A stretch of 64,000 nt of DNA from a gamma proteobacterium symbiont of Ctena orbiculata (GTDB lineage Bacteria; Pseudomonadota; Gammaproteobacteria; Chromatiales; Chromatiaceae). This document shows, one piece after another, positions 32,953 to 41,125 of this stretch. How positions within the stretch are numbered: position 1 is the stretch's first letter; each line of letters starts with the position of its first letter. Where the stretch lies: assembly GCA_003058495.1 (NCBI GenBank), contig QBVC01000010.1, positions 1 to 64,000 on the forward strand, in the 5' to 3' direction. Below the pieces are notes generated by a model. It searched no databases and had not been told where the DNA came from. It was given only the letters and a program-made list of their open reading frames with translations. The position numbers and the translations under genes were made by a program.

Positions 32953-34446
32953 ATGCCAAGACGAACAAAAATAGTAGCAACCCTGGGGCCGGCAACGGAT
33001 GACCCCAAGGTACTGGATAAGATTATCCACGCCGGAGCGGATGTGGTTCGCCTCAATCTTTCTCACGATCATCACGACTCCCAGCGCCAGCGGGCAGACA
33101 GGATCCGCAATCGCGCCCGCGCCTGCGGCCGCCAGATCGGTGTCTTGGCCGATCTGCAGGGGCCGAAGATTCGGGTTGGCCGCTTCAAAAATGGCGCCAT
33201 CGAGCTCAACGAGGACGACAGCTTCATTCTCGATGCCGGTTGCGCCCTGGATGCGGGCGATCAGCAGCGGGTCGGTCTCACCTATCCGCAGCTGGCGGAG
33301 GATGTCAGCCGTGGCGATACCCTTTTGCTGGACGACGGGGCGATCGTGCTCTGGGTTTCCGAAGTCGAGGGCAAGGAGGTGCGCTGCAAGGTGGTTGTCG
33401 GCGGCAGGCTCTCCAACAACAAGGGCATCAACAAACAGGGCGGCGGGCTTTCCGCCCCGGCGTTGACCGATAAGGACCGCGCGGATATCAAGTTCGCCGC
33501 CGAGATCGACGTCGACTATCTCGCGGTCTCCTTTGTGCGCAATGGCGAGGATGTGATAGAGGCGCGCCGTCTGCTGGAGGAGGCGGGGGGCCAGGGCGGC
33601 ATCATCGCCAAGATAGAACGCGCCGAGGCGCTGGACGGCATCGAGGAGATCATCCAGGCCTCCGACGCCATCATGGTGGCCCGCGGCGACCTCGGGGTTG
33701 AGATCGGAGACGCGGAGCTTCCCGCGGTACAGAAGGAGCTGATCAAGACCGCGCGGGAGATGAACTGCGTGGTCATCACGGCGACCCAGATGATGCAGTC
33801 GATGATCGAGAACCCGATCCCCACCCGGGCCGAGGTATTCGATGTGGCGAACGCGGTGATGGATGGCACCGACGCGGTCATGCTCTCGGCCGAGACTTCG
33901 ATCGGCAAGTATCCTCACAAGGTGATAGAGACCATGGACAGGGTCTGCGTCGAGGCGGAAAAACACCAGTCCGCGAGACGCTCGCACCATCGCCTCGACA
34001 GCGTCTTTGGCCGGGTCGATGAGGCAATTGCCATGGCCACCATGTATACTGCCAATCACCTGGGGGTGAAGGGGATCGCCGCCTTGACCGAGTCGGGTTC
34101 CACGGTGAAATGGATGTCGCGTATCAGCTCCGGAATCCCTATCTACGCCCTGACGCGCCACGTTCGCACCAGACGCAAGGTGACCCTGTTTCGCGGCGTC
34201 TATCCGGTGAGTTTCGATGTCGCCAGCACCAATGTCGACAAGGTCAACGAAGAGGTGATCGATGAACTGCTGCGTCGCGGCGAGGTTCGCGAGAACGACC
34301 TGGTGATCATCACCAAGGGTGACCGCTCCGGGGTGGAGGGTCAGACCAATATCATGAAAGTGATGCGCGTCGGCGAGCATGTGCTCGATGACGAACAAGA
34401 TGGTTGGGTGAAGCCGACACAAGTGCTCCCCGAAGAATTGAAATGA
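32953..34446 (+). CDS. pyk: Pyruvate kinase
   Basis: Pyruvate kinase makes pyruvate and ATP from phosphoenolpyruvate. The 497 residues have the N-terminal [15 protein letters not shown] block, the [14 protein letters not shown] segment near residue 72, the catalytic [17 protein letters not shown] motif near 220 (catalytic Lys) and the [15 protein letters not shown] block near 305. The C-terminal allosteric domain is present. The gene sits between pgk and fba; the start follows a terminator-like hairpin, and no classical binding site is visible at good spacing. Confidence 0.96.
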   Translation: MPRRTKIVATLGPATDDPKVLDKIIHAGADVVRLNLSHDHHDSQRQRADRIRNRARACGRQIGVLADLQGPKIRVGRFKNGAIELNEDDSFILDAGCALDAGDQQRVGLTYPQLAEDVSRGDTLLLDDGAIVLWVSEVEGKEVRCKVVVGGRLSNNKGINKQGGGLSAPALTDKDRADIKFAAEIDVDYLAVSFVRNGEDVIEARRLLEEAGGQGGIIAKIERAEALDGIEEIIQASDAIMVARGDLGVEIGDAELPAVQKELIKTAREMNCVVITATQMMQSMIENPIPTRAEVFDVANAVMDGTDAVMLSAETSIGKYPHKVIETMDRVCVEAEKHQSARRSHHRLDSVFGRVDEAIAMATMYTANHLGVKGIAALTESGSTVKWMSRISSGIPIYALTRHVRTRRKVTLFRGVYPVSFDVASTNVDKVNEEVIDELLRRGEVRENDLVIITKGDRSGVEGQTNIMKVMRVGEHVLDDEQDGWVKPTQVLPEELK

Positions 34447-34474
34447 CTATAGACACAAAACCAAGGAGGCTATC

Positions 34475-35539
34475 ATGGCTCTGATTTCCCTGCGCCAACT
34501 TCTCGATCATGCCGCGGAAAACGGCTACGGTCTGCCGGCGTTCAATGTCAACAACATGGAGCAGGTGCATGCCATCATGCAGGCTGCGGACGCAGCCAAA
34601 AGCCCGGTCATCCTGCAGGGCTCCGCAGGGGCGCGCTCCTATGCGGGTGAGCCCTTTCTGCGTCACCTGATCATCGCCGCGACCGAGATGTACCCGCAGA
34701 TCCCGGTCTGCATGCACCAGGATCACGGAACATCGCCGTCCGTCTGCCTGCGCTCCATCCAGTCGGGCTTCTCCTCGGTGATGATGGACGGCTCGCTGAT
34801 GACCGACGGCAAGACCCCCTCATCCTATGACTACAACGTGGATGTGACCAAGACCGTGGTCGATATGGCCCACTCGGGCGGGGTATCGGTAGAGGGCGAG
34901 CTGGGTTGCCTGGGCTCGCTGGAGACCGGTCAGGCCGGTGAAGAGGATGGCATCGGCGCCGAGGGCACCCTCGACCACAGCCAGCTGCTGACCGATCCCG
35001 ACGAAGCCGCCGATTTCGTCAAGAAGACCGGCGTGGATGCCCTGGCCATCGCCATCGGTACCTCCCATGGCGCCTATAAGTTCACCCGTCCGCCGACCGG
35101 CGACATTCTCGCCATCGACCGGGTGAAGGAGATCCATGCGCGTATTCCGGATACCCACCTGGTAATGCACGGCTCCTCGTCGGTGCCCCAGGACTGGCTC
35201 GCGATCATCAATGAGTACGGCGGTGACATGGGCGAGACCTACGGCGTTCCGGTGGAGGAGATCGTCGAGGGCATCAAGCATGGTGTGCGCAAGGTCAACA
35301 TCGACACCGACCTGCGCATGGCCTCCACCGGCTCGATCCGTAAGCACCTGCACGACAACAAGTCGAATTTCGATCCGCGCAAGTTCCTCAAAGAGGCGAC
35401 CAAGGCGATGTCGGATATCTGCAAGGCCCGCTACGAGGCCTTCGGCTCCGCGGGAATGGCGGAGAAGATCACCCCGGTCTCCCTGGAAGGCATGCAGAAA
35501 CGCTATGAGAGCGGTGAACTCGATCCAAAGGTGAACTGA
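34475..35539 (+). CDS. fba: Class II fructose-bisphosphate aldolase, Calvin-cycle-like subtype
   Basis: The zinc aldolase makes fructose-1,6-bisphosphate (or sedoheptulose-1,7-bisphosphate) from triose phosphates. The 354 residues start with [27 protein letters not shown] and include the zinc-ligand region [12 protein letters not shown] near residue 80, the [12 protein letters not shown] loop near 145 and the [10 protein letters not shown] motif near 232. This pattern matches the longer subtype used in Calvin-cycle operons of autotrophs; the distinction is by overall resemblance. AAGGAGG precedes the ATG, and a strong terminator follows. Confidence 0.93.
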   Translation: MALISLRQLLDHAAENGYGLPAFNVNNMEQVHAIMQAADAAKSPVILQGSAGARSYAGEPFLRHLIIAATEMYPQIPVCMHQDHGTSPSVCLRSIQSGFSSVMMDGSLMTDGKTPSSYDYNVDVTKTVVDMAHSGGVSVEGELGCLGSLETGQAGEEDGIGAEGTLDHSQLLTDPDEAADFVKKTGVDALAIAIGTSHGAYKFTRPPTGDILAIDRVKEIHARIPDTHLVMHGSSSVPQDWLAIINEYGGDMGETYGVPVEEIVEGIKHGVRKVNIDTDLRMASTGSIRKHLHDNKSNFDPRKFLKEATKAMSDICKARYEAFGSAGMAEKITPVSLEGMQKRYESGELDPKVN

Positions 35540-35556
35540 TCTAATGTGGCGCAGAT

Positions 35557-35585
35557 GAAAAAGGGGGCCCGAGCCCCCTTTTTTT
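35557..35585. terminator. Terminator after fba, probably bidirectional
   Basis: An A-run, then GGGGGC and GCCCCC with a 4-base loop, then seven T. It ends the carbon cluster and can also stop the minus-strand glutaredoxin-like gene that ends at 35615. Confidence 0.88.
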
Positions 35586-35614
35586 ATAACCGCTGCCAAT
35601 CCGGGCGCCGATCT

Positions 35615-35878
35615 CTACAGCAGACCCTCCTTCTCCAGGGCTGTCTTGAGCTGGTTGGGATTGAAGCCGACGAACTTCTCCTCGCCGATGACGATCAGGG
35701 GCACGCTTTGGCCGCCGATCTCAAAAAATTTCTTCTGCATTTTTCCCGGTTTACCGACGTTGAAGTCAAGAAAAGGAATTTTATTCCTTTTTAGCCACCG
35801 CTTCAGATGCTGGCAATGCGGGCACCTTAGGGTGGTGTAGATAACCACCCGGGCTGTTTTTATATTGACTGCAGACAT
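35615..35878 (-). CDS. Glutaredoxin-family protein
   Basis: The 87-residue product has a glutaredoxin fold pattern: VVIYTTLRCPHC with a C-x-x-C site (Cys19, Cys22), a basic helix LKRWLKRN and the cis-Pro segment SVPLIVIGEEKFVGF followed by the C-terminal helix. It probably reduces disulfides or mixed thiols in the cytoplasm. The frame can start at 35950, which would add an unrelated polar N-terminus; the ATG at 35878 gives the standard length, though neither start has a clear binding site. It stands alone, between fba and purC. Confidence 0.8.
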   Translation of the reverse strand: MSAVNIKTARVVIYTTLRCPHCQHLKRWLKRNKIPFLDFNVGKPGKMQKKFFEIGGQSVPLIVIGEEKFVGFNPNQLKTALEKEGLL

Positions 35879-36014
35879 AGAAGACAAAGCTTTATACCAC
35901 AACTGCTGAATCTGATGATTTTGACTCAAGTCTATATCAGGAGAAAACATCCACCCGATATCAATGCAGCGGCACGATAGCAGAAAATCTGAAGTTCAAG
36001 GCGAATCAAATTCA

Positions 36015-36935
36015 TCAACTGGCGTGGTCTCTGTCAGGCCGCCAATCACCGGTCAATCTCTTTTCCGCCTCTTGATATTTTTCCGCTGTCTTATCAATTA
36101 CCTCCTGAGGCAGTTCAGGGCCGGGCGGTCGCTTGTCCCAGTCCAGTGTCTCCAGGTAGTCACGCACGAACTGTTTATCGAAACTGGCGGGACTGCATCC
36201 AGTGCGGTATGAACTCGCGGGCCAGAAACGTGATGAATCGGGCGTCAACACCTCATCGATGAGATGGATCCTGCCTTCGCCATCCAGGCCGAATTCAAAT
36301 TTCGTGTCTGCAATGATAATACCTTTTTCAAGGGCGTAGTGCGCGGCCTGTCCATAAATAGCAAGACTTATGTCTCGAACCTGAATGGCGATCTCTTCTC
36401 CCAGCAGCGCCTTTGCCTGTTCAAAGCTGATATTGACATCGTGATCGCCCACCTCCGCCTTGGTCGATGGGGTGAAAATGGGCGCCGGCAACCTGGCGGC
36501 CTGCTGCAATCCCTCCGCCAGGGGAATCCCGCATACGCTTCCTGTCTGCTGATACTCTTTCCAACCGGACCCTATGAGGTAGCCTCTGACGATCGCCTCC
36601 ACCGGCAGGGGTTTGAGTTTGCGTACCACCATCCAGCGGTCTCCCAGGATATCGCGCTGGCGCGGGTCTGTTACAATCTTCTCGAGGGGGATATCCGCGA
36701 GGTGGTTGGGGACGATATCACGGGTGCGGTCGAACCAGAAGTTCGCCACTCTGGTCAGCACTTCCCCCTTTCCGGGTATGGCTTGCGGCATAACCACGTC
36801 GAAGGCCGAGAGTCGGTCGGTGGTGACAATCAGCAGATGGCTCTCATCCACTTCGTAGATATCGCGAACCTTGCCTCGGTTGAGCAACTTCAGATTCAGA
36901 TCAGATTCAAAGAGCGTGGTGCTGGCTTCATTCAT
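36015..36935 (-). CDS. purC: Phosphoribosylaminoimidazole-succinocarboxamide synthase
   Basis: PurC (SAICAR synthetase) joins aspartate to CAIR in purine synthesis. From the ATG at 36935 the protein is 306 residues, the longer form seen in yeast and many proteobacteria. Signatures are LLNRGKVRDIYEVDE near residue 16, the substrate region LPVEAIVRGYLIGSGWKEY near 110, and the IADTKFEFG and LIDEVLTPDSSRFW blocks near 220-240. Frames open further upstream to 36974, but a perfect TATAAT lies there, so the shorter start is preferred. Confidence 0.95.
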   Translation of the reverse strand: MNEASTTLFESDLNLKLLNRGKVRDIYEVDESHLLIVTTDRLSAFDVVMPQAIPGKGEVLTRVANFWFDRTRDIVPNHLADIPLEKIVTDPRQRDILGDRWMVVRKLKPLPVEAIVRGYLIGSGWKEYQQTGSVCGIPLAEGLQQAARLPAPIFTPSTKAEVGDHDVNISFEQAKALLGEEIAIQVRDISLAIYGQAAHYALEKGIIIADTKFEFGLDGEGRIHLIDEVLTPDSSRFWPASSYRTGCSPASFDKQFVRDYLETLDWDKRPPGPELPQEVIDKTAEKYQEAEKRLTGDWRPDRDHAS

Positions 36936-36963
36936 ATCGCGGACCGACAATGCAAAAAATGTC

Positions 36964-36969
36964 ATTATA
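36964..36969 (-). promoter_or_regulatory. Candidate -10 element of the purC promoter
   Basis: TATAAT on the minus strand, 29 bases before the purC ATG at 36935. The -35 region is poor (no TTGACA-like hexamer at 16-18 bases), so an activator or weak -35 is implied. No PurR box was recognised. Confidence 0.4.
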
Positions 36970-37085
36970 CCCAATGCGCTGACAAGCCCCAGACAAAAAT
37001 GCCTATTTCAACCGACCGCCGGATTTCACCTTGATATCGATACAAAGGGCAATGGGCGAAACGATCATCAGACAAGGTAGCTTCC

Positions 37086-37523
37086 ATGAACGACCAAGAC
37101 GACTATCTGCAAGCCTTCAATGGGAGTTTTACCTCAACCCTGAGGTGGCATCAGTTGGACGCGTTGTGGCAGACCCTGAAACAGGATGCCGACGCTGGCT
37201 GGTACATCTATGCCATAGGTGAGCCGCCGCCGACCTCGAGCGCCGATGGCGAGATGGTATTGAAGTTTATCGATGGCATCGACCAGCTGCTGCGTGAAGA
37301 ACATGACGAGGACTACTGCGGCATCGTCTACGCCGACAACCTCGCACAGCCCGCCTTCATCAAGATCTACGATCCGAATAATCTCGGCGTCTCCTGCGGC
37401 TATAGCGACAATCCACCGCTGCCGGGCTGGGTGCTGAGCAAGCTCGCCCCGGTTGACCTCCCCGCTGTGCTGGTGGCGAAGAATCGCAGGCGCTGGTGGC
37501 AGGCGTTGTGGAGTAAACCCTGA
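37086..37523 (+). CDS. Hypothetical protein
   Basis: I do not recognise this 145-residue protein. It is acidic in the middle (a run including EEHDEDY) with a basic tail (KNRRRWWQALWSKP), rich in Trp and Tyr, with no signal peptide or membrane helix, so it is probably cytoplasmic. The sequence reads like a compact alpha/beta domain, with hydrophobic strands such as GWYIYAIG and CGIVYADN. It lies divergent from purC and 75 bases before the antitoxin-like gene. It lacks the features of a RES-domain toxin, so it is not an obvious partner of that gene. Confidence 0.75.
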   Translation: MNDQDDYLQAFNGSFTSTLRWHQLDALWQTLKQDADAGWYIYAIGEPPPTSSADGEMVLKFIDGIDQLLREEHDEDYCGIVYADNLAQPAFIKIYDPNNLGVSCGYSDNPPLPGWVLSKLAPVDLPAVLVAKNRRRWWQALWSKP

Positions 37524-37598
37524 AGAGATTCGGGATTTATACGATTGAATCGTGCTATCCTGTATTACCAAGTTGTTTTGTAGGGTATTGGGTGGATT

Positions 37599-38018
37599 AT
37601 GACGACGACCGAACAGGGCACTGCGAGTCACGAGTTGAGCGACCGGCTTGCCATTACGCGGGGCGTGATGAACATGTTCGAAAGCTGGGGACTGCATGCC
37701 GAAGAGATCATGGCGCTGCTGGATATGCAGGGAAAGGCGCGTCATCTAGCCCAGTATCGCTACAACAAGCCGCTGCCGGACAGCCCTGACATCATGCGGC
37801 GGGTGGAGTATCTGGTACGCATCGACGATGCCCTGCGCACCACCTATCCGGCCAACCCGAACATGGGTAAGCGCTGGCTGCGGCAACGCAACCATAAATT
37901 CAACAGGCACAGCCCGCTGTCGATGATGATCGGTGACGGCGAGCAGGGGATGATCTACGTGCTCTCCAGACTCGACTGTACCTTCGCTTGGGACCAGAGC
38001 GGCTCGACACCTAGCTGA
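37599..38018 (+). CDS. MbcA/ParS/Xre antitoxin-like protein (DUF2384 family)
   Basis: The 139-residue protein ends with a stretch (about residues 100-130: RHSPLSMMIGDGEQGMIYVL followed by SRLD) that fits the toxin-binding domain found in Xre/MbcA/ParS antitoxins. The N-terminal half is helical (for example AEEIMALLDMQGKARHLAQY) and could be the DNA-binding part. Such antitoxins usually come directly with a RES-domain toxin, which is absent on both sides, so this is a solitary homologue, perhaps with a regulatory role. GGGTGG precedes the ATG. It is convergent with the MBL hydrolase gene, 8 bases away. Confidence 0.7.
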   Translation: MTTTEQGTASHELSDRLAITRGVMNMFESWGLHAEEIMALLDMQGKARHLAQYRYNKPLPDSPDIMRRVEYLVRIDDALRTTYPANPNMGKRWLRQRNHKFNRHSPLSMMIGDGEQGMIYVLSRLDCTFAWDQSGSTPS

Positions 38019-38026
38019 TCGATTGA

Positions 38027-38986
38027 CTAGGCCTGCTCCATCCTCGTCAGCCAGGCATCCAACCCCTGGGCATCCAGGGTCAGATCCATCGCCATCAGCG
38101 CGTCAATCGTCTCCGCTGAAAGGCGGCAGCCATGAGCCTCCAGCCCCTGCATCATCCATGCGTTCAGGTTGGCGCGAATCTCTGCGATGCGCTGGGGTCC
38201 GGGTGCGGCGCCGGACGCGCGGGCGATGGCGGCGAAATCCTCGATGCCTTGGCCCAGCTTTTTCGCCATCTCCAGCGGATCGCTGATTTCACCATAGTGG
38301 GTAATGTAGACGCGTTGCGGGGAAAAGGCAGTCAACTTCTGCAGCGTGGCCAGCCACGTCTCGGGATCGAATTGGGTGGGCGTCGTCGGCGGCATGATGA
38401 ACTGGCCGTTCTCGTTGTCGAACTCCCGGTAGGAGAGACCGAAGGTGTCACCGCTGAAAAACGCCTGGCTCTCGGCGTCGTAGACGCAAAAGTGGTGCCT
38501 GGCATGGCCCGGTGTGTCGAGGATGAGCAGTTCCCGCCCGCCGAAGCTGATGCGTGTCTGATCGGGGGCCTCGATGACCCGGGTCTCGTCGACAGGGAGC
38601 AGCCTGCCAAGCTGCCGTTCGAATTCCGCTTCGCCGTAGACGGCGGTGGCGCCCGCTATCAATTTCGCCGGGTCGATCATGTGCTTGGCGCCATAGGGGT
38701 GAATCACCAGTGATGCGCGCGGCAGCCTGCGCATCAGTTCGCCACTGCCGCCGGCATGATCGAGATGGACATGGGTGGGTATCACATATTTCACCTGGGA
38801 TGCTGCGATCCCCTTTCTCTCCAGGAGGGCCATCAAATGGGGGACGCTATGGCTGGTGCCGGTATCGATAAATACGGCCTCTCCCTCCGACTCCAGGAGG
38901 TAACAGGCCGCCAGCCCCGGGCGTTGATAATGGGTGTCGATACAGGTTATCCGGTTGGCATATTCAATCCTGTCGAGTGTCGGCAT
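38027..38986 (-). CDS. MBL-fold metallo-hydrolase
   Basis: The 319-residue cytoplasmic protein has the metallo-beta-lactamase zinc motif THVHLDHAGG (residues 71-80), a further His in TPGHARHHF near 158, Asp in FSGDTFGL near 175 and the distal His in YITHYGE near 230. The extra C-terminal helical region of about 80 residues is of the type seen in a hydrolase subfamily of unknown substrate. It follows plsY by 9 bases on the same strand and probably shares its transcript. The substrate is not predictable from sequence. Confidence 0.85.
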   Translation of the reverse strand: MPTLDRIEYANRITCIDTHYQRPGLAACYLLESEGEAVFIDTGTSHSVPHLMALLERKGIAASQVKYVIPTHVHLDHAGGSGELMRRLPRASLVIHPYGAKHMIDPAKLIAGATAVYGEAEFERQLGRLLPVDETRVIEAPDQTRISFGGRELLILDTPGHARHHFCVYDAESQAFFSGDTFGLSYREFDNENGQFIMPPTTPTQFDPETWLATLQKLTAFSPQRVYITHYGEISDPLEMAKKLGQGIEDFAAIARASGAAPGPQRIAEIRANLNAWMMQGLEAHGCRLSAETIDALMAMDLTLDAQGLDAWLTRMEQA

Positions 38987-38995
38987 CTTGTTTAT

Positions 38996-39601
38996 CTAAT
39001 TCTCGCTGTTGTCTTGATTGCTGATGGATTCCTCCGATCCTTGCAGCAGGTTTTGGATATTGGAACGGTGGCGCCAAAACAGGATCAGGGATATGACGAC
39101 CTGCATGACCACAAGTTCCGTCTCGGGCCAGATCGCCCAGACGATCAGCGGCGCCAATGCCATGGACACCAATGCCGAGAGGGAAGAGATGTTGACCAGC
39201 CTTGCCATCAACAGCCAGATCAGGGCAACCGCCAGTCCGACTCCCCAGTGAAGGCCGAATTGCACCCCCAGTGCCGTTGCCACGCCCTTGCCGCCCTTGA
39301 AGCCGAAGAAGACCGGGTAGAGGTGGCCGAAAAAGGCCGCGATTCCGCACAAGGCGAGGACGAGCACCGAGGCCTCGAGCAGATGTGCCGCCAGCATCGG
39401 CAGCAAGCCCTTCAATGAATCGCCGAGCAGGGTGATCGCGGCCGCCTTTTTACCGCCGATTCGCAGTACGTTGGTTGCTCCCGGGTTGTTCGATCCCTGA
39501 CTTCTCGGATCGGGCAGACCCATGATGCGGCAGACAATGATGGCGCTTGATATGGAACCAAGGAGGTAGGCCCCAAGAACGAGTAGAGAGTCTGTGACCA
39601 T
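38996..39601 (-). CDS. plsY: Acyl-phosphate:glycerol-3-phosphate acyltransferase
   Basis: PlsY is an integral inner-membrane enzyme making lysophosphatidic acid from acyl-phosphate and glycerol-3-phosphate. The 201-residue protein has about five to seven membrane helices and the three conserved cytoplasmic motifs: GSNNPGATNVLR near residue 35, FGHLYPVFFGFKGGKGVAT near 90, and a third in the C-terminal part. It is divergent from folB, the usual arrangement in gammaproteobacteria. Confidence 0.95.
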   Translation of the reverse strand: MVTDSLLVLGAYLLGSISSAIIVCRIMGLPDPRSQGSNNPGATNVLRIGGKKAAAITLLGDSLKGLLPMLAAHLLEASVLVLALCGIAAFFGHLYPVFFGFKGGKGVATALGVQFGLHWGVGLAVALIWLLMARLVNISSLSALVSMALAPLIVWAIWPETELVVMQVVISLILFWRHRSNIQNLLQGSEESISNQDNSEN

Positions 39602-39637
39602 GTCTGCGGTTGCTGATTTACACCAATAAGGTTAACG

Positions 39638-39778
39638 ATGAGTGGTCAATCGGCCTTCACTGTGCGATGGCCGTTCCCTCCCGCTGTGCTGCCGATAGTG
39701 TGGATATGCGGCCCGCCTGCACAGGCGCGGATCTGGGCTGATTTCGCCGGCCACATGTTGGAACAGAACTGCAGATAA
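39638..39778 (+). CDS. Possible small ORF in the plsY-folB gap
   Basis: An ATG preceded by AAGG at 6 bases opens a 46-codon frame in the 293-base divergent gap. The product would be hydrophobic in the first half (FPPAVLPIVWICG) and has two cysteines. I recognise no family, and there is no support beyond the start context, so this is a weak call. Confidence 0.15.
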   Translation: MSGQSAFTVRWPFPPAVLPIVWICGPPAQARIWADFAGHMLEQNCR

Positions 39779-39894
39779 TACAAGGTTTGACCTGACCGGT
39801 GCCGTTTCAGGTCTCTATCTCGCGCACCATGGGGTTTGCTCACTGGCTATTCTCCACTACCATGGAGTTTTACTCAGTAGATGGCTCAATGTGT

Positions 39895-40251
39895 ATGGAT
39901 ATCGTCTTTATCCGGGACCTGCGTGTCGATACCGTGATAGGTATCTACGACTGGGAACGAAAAATCAGGCAAACGGTGATTTTGGATCTCGAGATGGGAG
40001 CGGATATCGCCAAGGCGGCTTCAACCGATGCGATCGAGGATACCCTCGATTACAAGGCGGTGAGCAAACGCCTTTTTGCCTTCGTGCAAGAGAGCGAATT
40101 CCAGCTGGTTGAGACCCTGGCGGAACGCTGTGCCGAGATCGTTTTGACCGAGTTCGGGGTGCCCTGGGTACGCCTGACGCTGAACAAGGTCGGCGCGGTC
40201 AGCAGCGCCCGCGACGTGGGCGTGATCATTGAACGGGGCCGGCGTGGCTGA
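39895..40251 (+). CDS. folB: Dihydroneopterin aldolase
   Basis: FolB cleaves dihydroneopterin to 6-hydroxymethyl-dihydropterin in folate synthesis. The 118-residue length and the motif GIYDWERKIRQTV near residue 17 (conserved Glu), DTLDYKAVSKRL near 51 and VETLAERCAEIVL near 72 fit the family. A longer frame runs from 39799, but the ATG at 39895 gives the standard length; the binding site is weak. Its end overlaps folK, so the two folate genes are translated together. Confidence 0.93.
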   Translation: MDIVFIRDLRVDTVIGIYDWERKIRQTVILDLEMGADIAKAASTDAIEDTLDYKAVSKRLFAFVQESEFQLVETLAERCAEIVLTEFGVPWVRLTLNKVGAVSSARDVGVIIERGRRG

Positions 40252-40753
40252 GCGCCGGGTGGTCAATGCCTGGCTGAGTCTGGGCAGCAACCTGGCGCCT
40301 GAGATCCAGATTCCCTCGGCGCTGCGCGAACTTGAGCGCCTGTTCGGCGATCTCAGGGTCTCCTCGATCTATGAGAGCCGTGCCATCGGCTTCGAAGGCG
40401 ATAATTTTCATAATCTGGTTGTGGGGATCCTGACCGACCTCTCACCGAGAGCGTTGGTGGCGGCGCTGCGCGAAGTGGAAAAGCGACACGGCAGAGAGCG
40501 CACCCCGGAGAAGTTCTCTCCCCGTAGCCTGGACATAGACCTGCTCACCTATGGCGAGCAGATTCTCGATGATGGCCCGATCCAGCTTCCCCGGGATGAG
40601 ATCGGGAAATATGCATTTGTCCTGCTTCCCCTGGCGGAAGTGGCAGGGGATGAGGTAGAGCCCCGGTCCGGGCGCACCTACAGCCAGTTGTGGGAGGCGT
40701 TCGAGGCTCAGGATCAGGCCCTGTGGCGGATCGAGGGGGGTAGTGGTCTATAA
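40244..40753 (+). CDS. folK: HPPK, 2-amino-4-hydroxy-6-hydroxymethyldihydropteridine pyrophosphokinase
   Basis: FolK transfers pyrophosphate from ATP to the pterin made by FolB. The 169-residue protein has the N-terminal AWLSLGSNL block, the YES-x-A-I-G-F substrate loop, and the catalytic region with EKRHGRERT, then FSPRSLDIDLLTYG (the two Mg-binding Asp residues). A GTG at 40244 overlapping the folB stop is used here; TTG at 40229 and GTG at 40259 are alternatives. Confidence 0.92.
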   Translation: MAERRVVNAWLSLGSNLAPEIQIPSALRELERLFGDLRVSSIYESRAIGFEGDNFHNLVVGILTDLSPRALVAALREVEKRHGRERTPEKFSPRSLDIDLLTYGEQILDDGPIQLPRDEIGKYAFVLLPLAEVAGDEVEPRSGRTYSQLWEAFEAQDQALWRIEGGSGL

Positions 40754-41125
40754 CCGGCCGGATTCAGCGGGCGTGCAGCCAGGGGGATTGCAGGTCGGCG
40801 TCGATCTTGTTGAATTAACAGGCAAAAAAAACCCTGGCACCCTATCCTTGGGCGCCAGGATCTTGTGTCGCAATGATTGGTTGGCAATTGGTTTCAATCC
40901 ATTGACATCCCTGTTCCATGCTGCTGTCCGTTGCGTCCTTGTATGCGACAGTTAAATTCTAAGCGAATAACCTCAGAAAAAATGCAGGATTGATCCCAAA
41001 TCCGCGTAGGCTTTTTCTTACACAGTGGGGGGAGACAACTTGATTCATCGACGCTTCTTTTGAAACAATCCGTCCCTCACTATCAATCGGGTCGCTTGAC
41101 CGTGTATCCTCGAGGACAAATCTCC
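40754..41125. other. Gene-free stretch between folK and the DUF1015 gene
   Basis: I see no convincing gene in these 372 bases; a short plus-strand frame at 40743-40955 has no family resemblance and is probably chance. The main structure is a minus-strand terminator (40824-40859, listed separately). On the minus strand a TAGAAT hexamer at 40956-40961 could be a -10 for a short RNA ending at that terminator, but the -35 is poor. An AT-rich stretch lies around 40950-40985. Confidence 0.5.
40824..40859 (-). terminator. Orphan rho-independent terminator on the minus strand
   Basis: On the minus strand CCTGGC-x-CCC and GGG-x-GCCAGG form a stem of 6 + 3 bp with one mismatch and a 7-base loop, followed directly by eight T. 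No minus-strand gene lies upstream of it, so it may end a small non-coding RNA; it faces the folK end and could also guard against antisense read-through. Confidence 0.65.

Noticed and set aside
37086-37523. RES-domain toxin partner for the antitoxin-like gene
   Set aside because: The hypothetical protein lacks the Arg/Glu/Ser pattern of RES toxins; only position suggests a link.
40743-40955. 70-codon plus-strand frame after folK
   Set aside because: Overlaps the folK end and the orphan terminator; no motif or ribosome binding site.
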